From Zizania palustris (Eukaryota > Streptophyta > Magnoliopsida > Poales > Poaceae), in assembly GCA_019279435.1 (NCBI GenBank), contig JAAALK010000286.1, positions 34,037,712-34,101,711 of the forward strand: a stretch of DNA of 64,000 nt, given 5' to 3'. A program made the translations under genes and the position numbers. The notes under the pieces are model-generated. The model was not told the DNA's origin, ran no database searches, and saw nothing but the letters and a program-made list of their open reading frames with translations. Positions 50,581-61,799 of the stretch are shown piece by piece (position 1 is the stretch's first letter; each line of letters begins with the position of its first letter).

Positions 50581-53504
50581 TGAATCATTGATTCTGGGTG
50601 TTCACGTCACATGACCAGGAAGTATTCATGGTTCTCTAGCTTCACCTCAGCCAGGCATCGAGAAAGCATGACTTTTGGAAACAATCACAAAAGCAGAGTG
50701 AAGGGCAAAGGTATGATCAAAATTAATGAAAATTTCACTCTCACAAATGTTGCTTTGGTTGAGGACTTAGGGTACAATTTGCTTTCTATTTCACAATTGC
50801 TTGATGAGGGTTTTGAGGTTCATTTTAGTCATGATGCATCTTATGTGCTTGATTCTTCTGGTGTTTTCATTTGCAAAATCATAAGAGTAGGGATAATTTT
50901 TGGAGCCGATTTCACTGAGTCTTTTGGATCTTCTCATTGCCTTTTAGCTGAATCGTCTTCTGAGCTTTGGATGTGGCAAAGGAGACTAGGGCGCATGAGC
51001 TTTGATCTTCTTGTGACATTGAGTGCCCTAGGACTCATTCGAGGATTGCCCGAGCTAAAATTTGAGAAGAATCTCATTTGTGTTCCATGTCATCTTGGAA
51101 AAATGGTTGCTGCCTCACATTACCCCATAAACATGGTGATGACTGAGCGACCCGGTGAGCTTCTACATATGGATACAGTTGGTCCATCTCGAGTTAGCTC
51201 TTTAGGCGGCAAATGGTACGTACTTGTTGTGGTTGACGACTATTCTCGTTACTCTTGGGTTTTCTTTCTCGTAAGTAAGTATGAAGTGTTCATACACTTT
51301 TGGAGCTTAGCGCTGAGGCTATTCAATGAACTCCCTGGTGCAATGAAGGCTCTTCGAAATGACAATGGCACCGAGTTCAAAAATAGCTCTTTTGCATAAA
51401 TTTGCCTTGAACATGGGATTGAACATCAGTTTTCTGCACCGAGAGTCCCTCAACAAAATGGTGTGGTTGAGAGGAAGAATCGTACACTTGTGGAGATGGC
51501 TAGGACGATGTTGAATGAGCACATGACTCCTAGAAAATTTTGGGCTGAAGCCATGAGTACATCATGTTACATCTCCAACAGGATCTTTTTACGCTCTTTG
51601 CTGAACGTGACTTCTTATGAACTTCGCTTTGGGAGGAAGCCCAAGGTCACTCACTTCAGAGTGTTTGGATGTCGTTTCTTCATCCTAAAGCGAGGTAATT
51701 TGGATAAATTTGAATCACGCGCATCTGATGGGATCTTTTTGGGCTATTCTTTGCATAGTCACTCTTATCGTGTTTTCAATCTTGAAACTAACACATTAGT
51801 TGAATCTTGTGATGTAACTTTTGATGAAACATCTCCATGTGTTAGCACTAACTTTGAATTTGCAAGTGAGCACGATATGAGTGAAACACTTTTTGAGGAA
51901 GAAGATCCATCAGATGATGAAGATCCTGAGGTTGTACCACTACCTCCCTCTACGGCGACTCCAGAAGCTTTGACCACATCGACAAGATGACCTAAAGATT
52001 CTACTTCTGAGAGTGTGGAGCAAACTATGGCAAGAGTTGAGGGGGAGATTCTGTCGTAGAGAGAAGCACCGCTTCGTATTCAAAGAATGCATCCCCCGGA
52101 GCAGATCATCGGCGAGCTAAATGAATGAGTAACCCGATCTCACGCTCATTTCGTTGATTCTGCTTTTTTGCTAATTTTGAACCATTAGAAGTTAGTCATG
52201 CTTTGTCTGATGCGAGTTGGATCAACGCCATGCATGAGGAACTTGAAAATTTTGATAGAAATCAGGTTTAGATTCTTGTTGATCCACCCCCTAACAATCA
52301 CATAATTGGTACAAAATGGATTTTCAAAAACAAACAGGGGGAGGATGGGGCGATAGTGAGAAACAAAGCTAGGCTAGTGGCTCAAGGGTATACTCAAGTC
52401 GAGGGGGTTGATTTTGGAGAAACTTTTGCACCGGTAGCTTGACTTGAGGCCATTAGGATCTTGCTTGCTTTGGCCTCTTCACGCGGCTTTAAACTTTTTC
52501 AAATGGATGTGAAAAGCGTGTTTCTAAATGGTTTCATAGGAGAGGTCGTATATGTCAAGCAGCCTCCTAGCTTTGAGGATCCCAAGTACCCCCATAGAGT
52601 CTTTAAACTTCATAAAGCACTATATGGGCTCAAACAAGCACCGAGGGCTTGGTACGACCGCCTTAAGACGTTCTTGATTGAGCACAGGTACAAGATGGGG
52701 TCTATTGACAAAACATTGTTCACTCTCATGCATGGCAAAGACTTCCTACTGGTACAGATATAAGTCGATGATATAATATTTGGTGGTTCATCTCATACAC
52801 TAGTTGCCGAGTTTGCACATTTGATGAGTAGGGAATTTGAGATGTCAATGATGGGCGAGCTGACCTTCTTCCTGGGTTTGCAGATCAAACAAAGCAAACA
52901 AGGAACCTTTGTTCATCAAACAAAATACACTAGAGATCTGCTTAAACGATTTGACATGTCTGATGCTAAACCACTTGCTACCCCGATGGGTACGTCTATT
53001 GCTCTTGATCCAAATGAAGATGGAGAATAAGTGGACCAGAAGAAGTATCGCAGCATGATCGACTCCCTTCTGTACTTGATGGCTATGAGGCCAGACATAC
53101 ACTTTGTTGTGTGTCCGTGCACTCGTTTTCAGGCTTCTCCCAGGGCGTCACATCATCAAGTTGTCAAACACATCTTAAGGTACCTCAATCATACTCTTGA
53201 ATTCGGTATTTGGTATTCTGCATCATCTTCATTATGCTTGAGAGGTTTTTCACATGTTCCATTATTTTGCGATAACACAAGTGCAATTAGTTTAGCAAAC
53301 AACCCAGTACAACATTCTAGGACCAAACACATTGACGTGCATTATCACTTTTTGAGAGATCACAATGAAAAAGGTGATATTGATTTGTGTTTTATCGATA
53401 CTCAAAATCAGCTTGCAGATATTTTCACCAAGCCTCTCTATGCTTCTCGCTTTGCATTTTTGATGGGAGAGCTTGGCATTTGTCATCCTTATGGCATCAT
53501 GTGA
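50581..53504 (+). pseudogene. Copia Pol, element B, broken, RNase H core deleted
   Basis: The protease (IIDSGCSRHMT) is preceded by an in-frame TGA. The pre-integrase finger (CVPCHLGK) and integrase triad (HMDTVGP, RNDNGTEF, QNGVVERKNRT) follow. The frame stops at about 51399 and 51988 and shifts before RT. RT keeps FQMDVKSVFLNG, but the Tyr codon of its YVDD site is TAA. In RNase H the sequence jumps from LRGFS to HVPLFCDN: about 80 residues present in A2 are missing, including the first catalytic Asp and the TTEAEY motif. This copy encodes no active enzyme. Confidence 0.93.
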
Positions 53505-54668
53505 GGGGGAGTTGTGTACTTTTGCATATGCTTCTAAAATATGATTAATTTCTTTTACATGTACATGACTTGTGTGTGCACTTGACGATACTGTCCTGTT
53601 TTCACTGTTTGATTGTGCTTAGAATGAACTCATATATCTATATGGTTTGAGCATGGCTTTTCTTTGCGAAAATTTGAAAATGGTCACTACCAAGTCTGGT
53701 TTCTAGCATGAATAAGCTAGGGTGCTTTTGATATTCATTTCTTACTTGATAGATTTGTCCTTGTCACTTGGATGCTCATATACAACTTGATCATGTTTGC
53801 TCAAAACTAAAATAAAAAAATGAAAAATTGAAAAATGAAAAATGATGAAAATGAATCAAAAGTGCTAAAGTGGTGATAAAATTGAAAAGATCGAGGTGGG
53901 TTTGCATAGTCGCACTACTTTGTTCTAGACTGCATACCATTGCACTTTGGTTTGAACTGGGACATCGAGTGTATACCAAAATCAACGCCTTAAGCTTCCG
54001 ATGGTTTATCCTAGGCTTGGCTTGATCGATTAGCATAAGGTTGACTTGCAAATAACCCCTGGCATTAAAAAATATAAGAATAAAAAGTTTAATTTTCTCG
54101 CATATCAAGTTTGTTGTAGCTCCTTGTAGTGGGATGTGCTTTTCGAGTTTGTTTGTGACTAGCTTTTGTATCTCTTACCTTGCCATGTCTAGTACAATAG
54201 TCTAGGTAGTGATGCTTTTATTTGCTTAAACTTCAAACTGCTTGCTCATACAAATATTTAGATTGTGTTTGTTCAAAGCTTGCCATGCAGTTTAGTTAGG
54301 ACAGGTTGTGAGGCACAAGAAGTGCTTGTACTGTAATTGGGCTTAATCATATTCTGGAAGCATTGCATGGCTATTTTACTCTTTCAACTCATGGAGCTAT
54401 CTTGATGTCTGCATTGCCAAAGGGGGAGAGTATTCGAGCTTTTTGTTGATCTTTTTGGTGAGTTAGTGATCTTTTGTGCTTTTGAGGATGAGTTAGTGAT
54501 CTTTTGTGCTTTTTAGGACTTTTGAAGGTAATTTTTGCTTTATCATTTGGCAAGTGACATGTTTTCTCACTTTGCTCTCTTTAGAGCTTTCATGGTCACT
54601 TGTGTGCTGAACCTTTGCTTTACTCCTTTTGGATCTTGTGTTGTCAATGCACTCATCAAGGGGAAGAT
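53505..54668 (+). other. B region between pol and 3' LTR, with purine tracts
   Basis: Non-coding. The block at about 53895-54068 is shared with A1 and A2. An A-rich run lies at 53810-53860. Two purine tracts are present: CCAAAGGGGGAGAG near 54417-54430 and the functional one, CAAGGGGAAGAT at 54657-54668, next to the LTR. Confidence 0.82.
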
Positions 54669-56596
54669 TGAGGAACATAGTGAGGTCTGTCACTAGTGTC
54701 CAAGGTAATGATGAGTGATTGACAAGGTGAAGTCATGAGTTGTGTCTGGATGCTCTGGATATGGTGTGTGTGTCTGTGTTTGTCTCGTGTGTGCAGGCTT
54801 GAGTTACTCGTCAACTGTCGATGGTATGAGATCAGGGTTAGACGGGGAGTCTAATGCCAGATGGTCGAGGGTGTCAGTCGAAGTTGAGAGTGGACTCTGA
54901 TGTACGCATGGAGGTCGAACAGGACGTTGAGTTGAAGATTGATCAAGACGAAGCGTCGATCGAGTCAGCGAAAGGGAAGCTAGTTCAAGTGACAAGGCGG
55001 CTCGAGGGATCGAGAGCGGGAGAGACTTGCTGGCAGTCGGGTTCGTGGACTGACGATGGGCATTGACGATCAGGAGAGGCTTTGTTGGTTTTTGCTGAAA
55101 ACCGTCGAAACTTTAAATATTTTTGTTAATTCAATAAATATGTGTCGTGTATTACTTTAAATTTTCAGTTTGATAGTGTATCCTTTTGGTATATTTTTTG
55201 AGTGGGTCCACTCTGAAAATATATTAAAAGAAGAGTTCTTTTGTAATTTTTCTTTTAAGTTTTAAAAGGGTATTTTTAGAACTAGGATTTCAGTTTTTGT
55301 CTAGGGGATTTATGCAAAATATGGCTTCTAGAAACTTGGGGCAGGTAGGATATTATCCTCCCCCCATGGCTTGTAGCCGGAACAACTCTGGAGAAACACA
55401 TTTTTCTGCTCAGCTCTTTTCACTTGAAAACCAAAAAAAATACTCTTAGCAATGTGTTCTTGTCGATGAACAACAATCGGTGGTCATTTTCGGACGCGCT
55501 ACAGTCCTGTCGGCAGCGCTATTCATCATCTAGTAGCATCTATCTTCAAGCGTCTGATTAAGTGAGTTGTCCACCGAATTCTCTGGAAATTTCTGATGTT
55601 CTGAAGTGTTTCCTTGTGAGATTATCTAAGGATATGTTGGTCAAATATGCTCAATATGTTTTGATCCTTAAATCAGTCTAGTTTTCACATGAATTTCATG
55701 ATTTAGGCACTGAATATGTTTGATCTCAGTTCATCATGTATCCTTTTGTGCAATTCTGGTTCATGTATGTGATTGACTGTTTGATAAGTTGTTGAATTGA
55801 AAGTGCATCTAGTTGTGTTTCTAGACTCGATTTAGTTCAACCTTTCCATCTTATTTTAGGTTCATGCTGTGAAGTCTTTTTTCTCCATCTTAGAATTGAT
55901 TTGGTTGATTTGAACTTGTGTGTTAGTCTGAGATGATTACTTCAGGTTTTCTTATGGATGAGTATTCAGGTTCTGTGATCAGTACATTTAACTGATGTTG
56001 AAAGATCTGTTTCAAGGTTGTGTCAAGATTCTTTGTTGCTAAGTTTGAGTGATAGATTTAAATTCAATCAGTTTAGTTGTAGTTTTTGAGACTGTTTTGA
56101 ATCCTAAGTTTCTTCAGTTTTGTTATCTTGTGCTAAGTTTGGTGCTTCACCCTTAGAACCCCAAAAGTACCATTTCAAATTTGCTGAACATTACATACTG
56201 TTTCAATTCATTTTGTCAGCAATTTTTGAGATAGCAGTCCTGATTTGACTATTCACTGTAATCTACAAGTTTTCAGGTTCTGTTTTCTAGTTAAAGCAGT
56301 ATAGTAGCAGGTTGTAGTCTGAGTTTTCTCTATCAGTCTTAAGTTGTTGTGTACTGAAATTAATTCTCTGATTGAAAGTGTCAGATGAGTAGTCTGTAAT
56401 GAAATGAGTTTTCTGTTCTGAAATCCATTTTCAAACCTGTGGTCTAGCACTGCTATGCTGTTAAAAAGGAATGTGCATCCCTGTTTTCAGAAACACAAAT
56501 TGAAGTATTATGTTTTCTAAAAACTTTAAGAGTGTTTTCATTTGATTCCTATTGAATCAAAAGGATCTGATTTGAAATTGGTTTTTTGTGTTATTC
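54669..56596 (+). repeat. 3' LTR of copia B, 5' part
   Basis: 1928 bp matching 45620-47555 with few differences. It is cut at 56597 by the LTR start TGTAACACCCC of the next element. The missing remainder should lie beyond the window. Confidence 0.93.
56592..56596. other. Presumed target-site duplication of the Tekay-like element, left copy (TATTC)
   Basis: The five bases of copia B immediately before TGTAACACCCC. The partner lies outside the window. Confidence 0.5.
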
Positions 56597-57354
56597 TGTA
56601 ACACCCCAAGATTTAAAAAGAAATAAAATAAAAGAAATATATTATCAAAGGAATTTATGGAATTATTTATTAAAGAAAACCCCTAAAAGAGCCCCTTTAA
56701 AGCCAAACAGAGATAAATACTCAAAATTTGGACTTGAAAAATTTATGGGATAAACTAGAGGCCAAAATATAATTTTAGGAATTTTTACAAATTTTTATCA
56801 ACAGTGATTCAACCCTTAATGAAATAAATGAATTACTGGAATTATTTTAAAACCGAAAACATTTATAATTCTAAACGGGCCGCCAACCTCCAAAGTGCCC
56901 CGAGCACCGCCCAGTCCGCCCGCCAGCCGCTGACATGTGGGACCCGCCTGTCGGCGCACTCCCACGTTTCTTTCTCCCGCCCGTGCCCCGCTTGGTCCCA
57001 CCCGTCAGTCTCGCCAGCCCATTTCTCCACCACTGCCCGCCCGGCCCCGCCTGTCGGCCCTTTCCTTTCCCGATCGCCCACTGACAGGTGGAGCCCACCT
57101 GTCAGGACCTTCGTCCCCGATGGAAGGGGATCACTCCCCTTTCCTTCCGGTGACCCCCTTTCCTTCCCTCGCCGCCGGCCACCCCGATCCGGCTGGATCT
57201 ACCTCGGACACCTTTCCCCGGACCCCCATGATCCCTTTCCACCGATAGGCCACGCGTTTTGGCGATTATGGAAGCCGAGCCAAGGGAATGGAACCCTCGC
57301 CGGAGCAGGAAGGAAACCTTCGGTTTCCTTCCATTTGGTCACCGCCGATGACCC

Positions 57355-57361
57355 TATAAAA
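57355..57361 (+). promoter_or_regulatory. TATA box of the Tekay-like LTR
   Basis: TATAAAA in ACCCTATAAAACCCCC within an otherwise GC-rich stretch. It is the likely core promoter. Confidence 0.75.
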
Positions 57362-58194
57362 CCCCCCCAAGCTCCGCCTTCAGCCCACACCATCTTAGCG
57401 CCAGCCTGTGCGATCCAGAGCGCCACCGCCCCTCCTCTCGGGATTCCCCTCTGTTTCAACTCCGGCCGCCGCTCGCCGTCGACTCTGTCCTCCCCCGCCC
57501 TAGCCACCGCCACCGTCGGGACCGTCATCGTCCGCCCGTCCTCGGCCACCCCTCTGTTGGCCGTGGAACCCGCCGGATCGCCGTCGCCGTCGAGCTCCCG
57601 AGGACCCCCTTCGTCTACCCCTCACCGCCGGTCGCCATCCGTCGCCCTCCGTCGCCACCGCAGGTATCGTCGTGATCGCCGTCCTCTCATTCCATTTTAG
57701 CCAAAACCTAGGCCCCTAGGCGCTCGCCGCCGCCGTCGCTGCCGCGCCCGAGGCCGCCGTCACCGGAGACGAAGGGTAAAGTACCCTCGTCGCCACGTGC
57801 CGTGCCGAATGGCCCCCTGGCCGCACGATTGCGATCGAAGGGGTAGTAAACTTTGAAAATTCATAACTTTCTCATTTTAACTCCAAATTTCACCATTCAA
57901 TTTTTTTTTTAAATTCATCATTTTATTCTCTACACAATAAAGTCATAAAAACAGTATGCTACTATTACCCAAAATAAACTTATTAATTAAATGAATAAAA
58001 ACCTCTTAAGGATAAAATATTAAATTCAGAAAATAAATTAGGAAAAACCTTAAAATATAAGTTTTACTGTTTTTTCACCAAACTCCAGAATATTAAAACT
58101 TTACTTCACCTAATAAAACCCATAAACATGTATGTATATTATTTGGTGAATTTATATCTGTTTGTTGAATGTATTGTTTATTTTTCCGTATCGA

Positions 58195-58305
58195 GAAGAC
58201 TACGAGTTCGTCGAGGAGCCGGAGTTTTATCCCGAGGTTCCACCATCCCCATTTGCTGAGAAAGGCAAGTCATCGAACCCTCCTGTGGAAATAGTTGATC
58301 ATCAT
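58195..58305 (+). other. Coding-like segment inside the Tekay-like LTR
   Basis: Reads EDYEFVEEPEFYPEVPPSPF and stays open for about 37 codons to a TGA near 58306. The related LTR on the minus strand (44970 down to about 44905) reads EDYDATEEPEYFPKVPPSPF, with no indel and several third-position changes. That pattern suggests translation at some time. AT-rich sequence upstream could be an intron. Confidence 0.45.
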
Positions 58306-59588
58306 TGAAGCCCAATTTTTCATAACTACCACTATAACTCATAGGATATTATTGCATTAGTCAAATATCAAGCCCTACACTTATATTTATTAGATCCCCG
58401 TCCTTGTGTGCAAACCCAAGCCATGCTTATTGAGCCTTAACTCCTTGTCACTCTACTATAAAATATTAGCTAGTGCCCAATGTACCGGCACAACTGCTAT
58501 AGGATAAAATGAATGAGTCGTAGATAGATGGATTCTGTTATATGAATTTCCCCGTTATTCTTGTCTCTGGACTCTGTTGGAGTTGGCTATGTTATAAGTA
58601 TGGTGGGTTCCGGGTGCAAGCTCGGGAACTGGTTGGTCGCACCCGGGGCACTATAAGGACCGGTCTGCGGGATCAGTTGCAAAGCATTTCCGTACCAACC
58701 ACAAGTCTAATGGGTAAGTCCTAACTAGAAGTATGGAACAATCCGACTTGATGCACCATAGTGGAGGGGGCAAGGGGCAACCTGCTGGTGACTTGTACCG
58801 ACGAGGCTCAAGGGGGGTATGGTGCGGCTCCGACGCGTCGAGACACCATATGAAACCTATAGGAGGGTGTTGTTGAGTCGAGGCGAACCATATGGAAGGT
58901 TTTGGCACGAGTTCCCGTGGTATGGGTCATCTCGTTACACTTTGGTGTAGGTGATGAGTGCGTGCCTTGTGGGTACAGTGGTACATCTCTGATCAGAGTA
59001 ATTTAATCTTTTCGAAAAGCCGAGCCCACGGTCAAGGGCGGGTTGTGTGACTACTCGTAGTTAGTTTAAAATTGTTTGAATGGTTGAGTTATTCATGGCA
59101 TGTAAGGACTGTTGAGCGAGGTGGGGCTGACTGTACCCCTCGAGTTAGAAGATGATGATGCATACACATGTTTATGTTTCAGTACTAATAGATTGATCAC
59201 ATTTAATGCTTTACAATTATGCTTTTCCGCAAAATTAGCCACTATCCCCCTTGTTATTACTCTGCATTATATTTGCATTCGGTGGCTTGTTGAGTACGTT
59301 TGTACTCACCCCCATTGACTTACATCACCAGAGCCCCGTCTACTACGAGGAGGATGAAGGTCTGGAGTAGCGACCCAGTCAAGGCGAGACTGGAAGGAGG
59401 CGTTCATCTAGGACCCTTTTATTTTATTAGTTTCTCTTCACCTTTATTCACTTTTGTATTAATACGGTCTACGAACCGTGAATGATTGCTCGTATTTGTA
59501 CGTGGTCGCATGATGAACGTCTTGGTTTATTGATTTTCTATGGAATTTCAATAAAGGTCCTGATTTATTAAATCGGGGCGTGACAAGA

Positions 59589-59600
59589 TGGTATCAGAGC
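59589..59600 (+). other. Primer binding site of the Tekay-like element (tRNA-iMet)
   Basis: TGGTATCAGAGC three bases after the LTR end. Confidence 0.95.
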
Positions 59601-59722
59601 CGACTTGACTATAGGAAGCCAAACAGACCTGACCTTAGGACTTATAGTAACCCTATTTTTCTTACAAAATTACTTATCCTCTTATCTTCCGAGATTTTCA
59701 CAAATTTTTCTCTCTTTTGTAG

Positions 59723-60529
59723 ATGCCGGTCCGTACCATGAGCGGGAACCTTCGCGACGAGGCTGGATTCATCCGCGAGCTACGCATGCTCGTCAGTTTC
59801 CTCAGATTTAAGCACGAGTCGATGTTTCATGGAGTCTTCCCCGACGAGGAAGAGAGCTACTGTGAAGTCACCGTCGTCATCCAGCCCTCTCCTCAGACAG
59901 CCCACACCTATCGAGGTGGAGGACCTACCTTCTTGGTAGCCAGCCAGCGCACCGCCCTCCAGGCCCTCACTGAACTTCGGATGATCTACGATAGTGAACT
60001 CTACGACACGGACTGTCATTTTGTGCCTCTTCACACCCTAGGAAGTCCCCACAGCGTCTACGTCAGCACGCTCTCCCAGCGCCACTCTGGAGTTGGACAC
60101 ACCGTACGTTTGTTGGAGGCAATGGATGAGCTCCACTATGAGGCACTACAGGATGCCAACAGACAGCGCGACAAGATCGACTTCTACCGACACTCTTCTG
60201 AGGATCTGAACCACGAGAACGGAGATCTTCGTTGCCGTATCCAGCAGGGACACCGATTGGCTACCAAGGCAGAGGAGCTACGACGCCAGAATGAGATCCT
60301 ACGGCAGCGCGTCGCCAACAACCCTCAGCTTTGCCATCAGATTGAGGAGTTGAAGAAGGATATCGAGGAGATCGCACCCCTTCCGCCCCGCAAGTGGAAA
60401 TCGCTTCGGATCCCCACCGTGAGGCCCAAGAGGATTTCCCGCAGCGCACCTCCCACCGGACCTTCCAGTTCCACCACCCCGACCATCTCCATCAAGCCCG
60501 TGGTCGAGTCGTCCCTTGAGCTACCGTAG
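59723..60529 (+). CDS. Extra ORF between primer site and gag (ORF0-like), intact, unknown function
   Basis: 268 codons with no stop, although gag-pol downstream has six. The first about 130 residues form a compact, unrecognised region (HESMFHGVFPDEEESYCEV, FLVASQRTALQALTELR, HTLGSPHSVYVSTLSQRHS). Residues about 130-215 are a helical, coiled-coil-like stretch (EELRRQNEILRQRVANN, IEELKKDIEEI). The tail is basic and then Ser/Thr/Pro-rich (RPKRISRSAPPTGPSSSTT). Extra ORFs upstream of gag are known from some rice gypsy families, called ORF0. TCTCTTTTGTAG directly before the ATG resembles a splice acceptor. Function not known. Confidence 0.8.
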   Translation: MPVRTMSGNLRDEAGFIRELRMLVSFLRFKHESMFHGVFPDEEESYCEVTVVIQPSPQTAHTYRGGGPTFLVASQRTALQALTELRMIYDSELYDTDCHFVPLHTLGSPHSVYVSTLSQRHSGVGHTVRLLEAMDELHYEALQDANRQRDKIDFYRHSSEDLNHENGDLRCRIQQGHRLATKAEELRRQNEILRQRVANNPQLCHQIEELKKDIEEIAPLPPRKWKSLRIPTVRPKRISRSAPPTGPSSSTTPTISIKPVVESSLELP

Positions 60530-60743
60530 ACGTAGTTTTTATGACTGATTGTTTTCTTTTTACTTGCTTGAATTGTATTGCCACTCATAAGGCATGAGTG
60601 AAGGATTAAATAAAAGACAATAAATGTAATCGCAAGAACGACATTTTGGAATAAAGCTTAATATAAAATTTCCTCTAAGAAAATATTATCTATTTTGGAA
60701 ACTTCAGGATGACTAACACTCAAGGCTCCGACGCTCCTCAGAA
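60530..60743 (+). other. Spacer between ORF0 and gag
   Basis: 214 bp, AT-rich, ending GGAAACTTCAGGATGAC. The CAG about 35 bp before the gag ATG resembles a splice acceptor. No gene. Confidence 0.5.
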
Positions 60744-61799
60744 ATGATGGCCAATCAAAACCAGTTGGTGGCTGCACTGTTGAACCAGATGCAACAACAG
60801 CAGCAGCAGATGCAAGAGCAGCAGGCTCAGTTCTTCCGCCTCCATCAATAGCCCGAGCTGCCTCGCCCCGCCACTCTAGCTCCCGCTCCTGCCTCCCAGC
60901 TCTCGGAGTTCCTCCGAGTCCGCCCACCCACGTTCTCGAGCACCACCAACCCCATGGAGGCTGGTGATTGGTTGAGAACCATTGGAAAGAAGCTAGACCT
61001 GCTGACCTGCACTGAGCAGGAGAGGGTGGCTTTCGCCGCCCACCAGCTCTAGGGTCCCGCCGCAGAATGGTGGGACAATCTGCGCGAGACCTTGCCCGAG
61101 GGACATGTCCATACTTGGGCGGAGTTCTCTGCTGCCTTCCGTGCCACTCATGTCCCCGACGACATCATTGCACAGAAGCAGCAGGAGTTTCAGGACCTGC
61201 AGCAAGGGAGCAGGTCCGTCACCGAATACCTGCATGAATTAAACAGGTTGGCCCGGTACGCGCCCGAGGAGGTCCATACCGATGCGGCCAGACAGTCCAA
61301 GTTCCTCCATGGACTGAAGGATGAGCTGTCCCTTCAGCTCATTTCCGGAGATTACGCCAACTTTCAAAAGTTGGTGAATAAAGCTATTATTCAGGAGACC
61401 CAGCAGAACAAGGTCGACCTGAAGAAGAGAAGGATGATCGCCTTCAAGCAGAATCAAGGCATGACACAAAGGCCCCGCTTCACACCCCCTCCACCGGCGA
61501 CACAATATCATCCGCGCCCAGTGTATCGTCCGGAGCCATCCGCCGCCAACGCCGGAGCTGGACAGCCTCGCCTCGCTCCCACCGCACCAGCCGCTCCACC
61601 CGCCCCGGCCAAGAAGGCGGAAATTCTACGTGACAAGCACGGCAAGCCCGTTATCTGCTTCAACTGCCGCTAGGAGGGGCATTACTCCCACCAGTGCCCT
61701 CACCCTAAGCGCGCTCAAGGAGTTGCGTCAAACCCGGCCATCCGCGCCCGCGTCAACCACGTCACCGCCGAAGAAGCCCAGGCCGCGCTAGAGATCGTT
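60744..61799 (+). pseudogene. Chromovirus Gag, broken by TAG codons
   Basis: It starts ATGATGGCC and has a glutamine-rich N-terminus. The Retrotrans_gag core includes NPMEAGDWLRTIGKK, AAEWWDNL and RSVTEYLHELNRLARYAP. The zinc knuckle is CFNC...GHYSHQC. TAG codons lie at 60849, 61050 and 61671, the last inside the knuckle, where family members usually have Gln. The frame is continuous with the protease at 61800, so gag-pol is one polyprotein. Confidence 0.92.

Larger units (their letters stand above)
45620..56596 (+). mobile_element. Copia element B (Maximus/SIRE-like), decayed
   Basis: 5' LTR, iMet primer site, broken gag and pol, long untranslated region, purine tract, and most of the 3' LTR before a gypsy insertion at 56597. 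It is related to family A in its proteins, in the untranslated block and in the LTR end, but its LTR is otherwise different. Many stops, frameshifts and a deletion in RNase H show that it is dead, although its LTRs still look very alike. Confidence 0.93.
56597..59585 (+). repeat. 5' LTR of the Tekay-like chromovirus
   Basis: 2989 bp, TGTAACACC...GCGTGACA. It has three sections: AT-rich to 56870, very GC-rich 56870-57840 with a TATA box at 57355, then AT-rich and mixed sequence. The section 58195-58305 looks coding. It is related to the minus-strand LTR at 35378-45619. Confidence 0.92.

Noticed and set aside
56828..57700. 290-codon ORF in the GC-rich LTR leader
   Set aside because: Low-complexity Pro/Ser/Arg sequence expected from GC-rich DNA with few stops. 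The frame starts in AT-rich LTR sequence, spans the TATA box and shows no domain.
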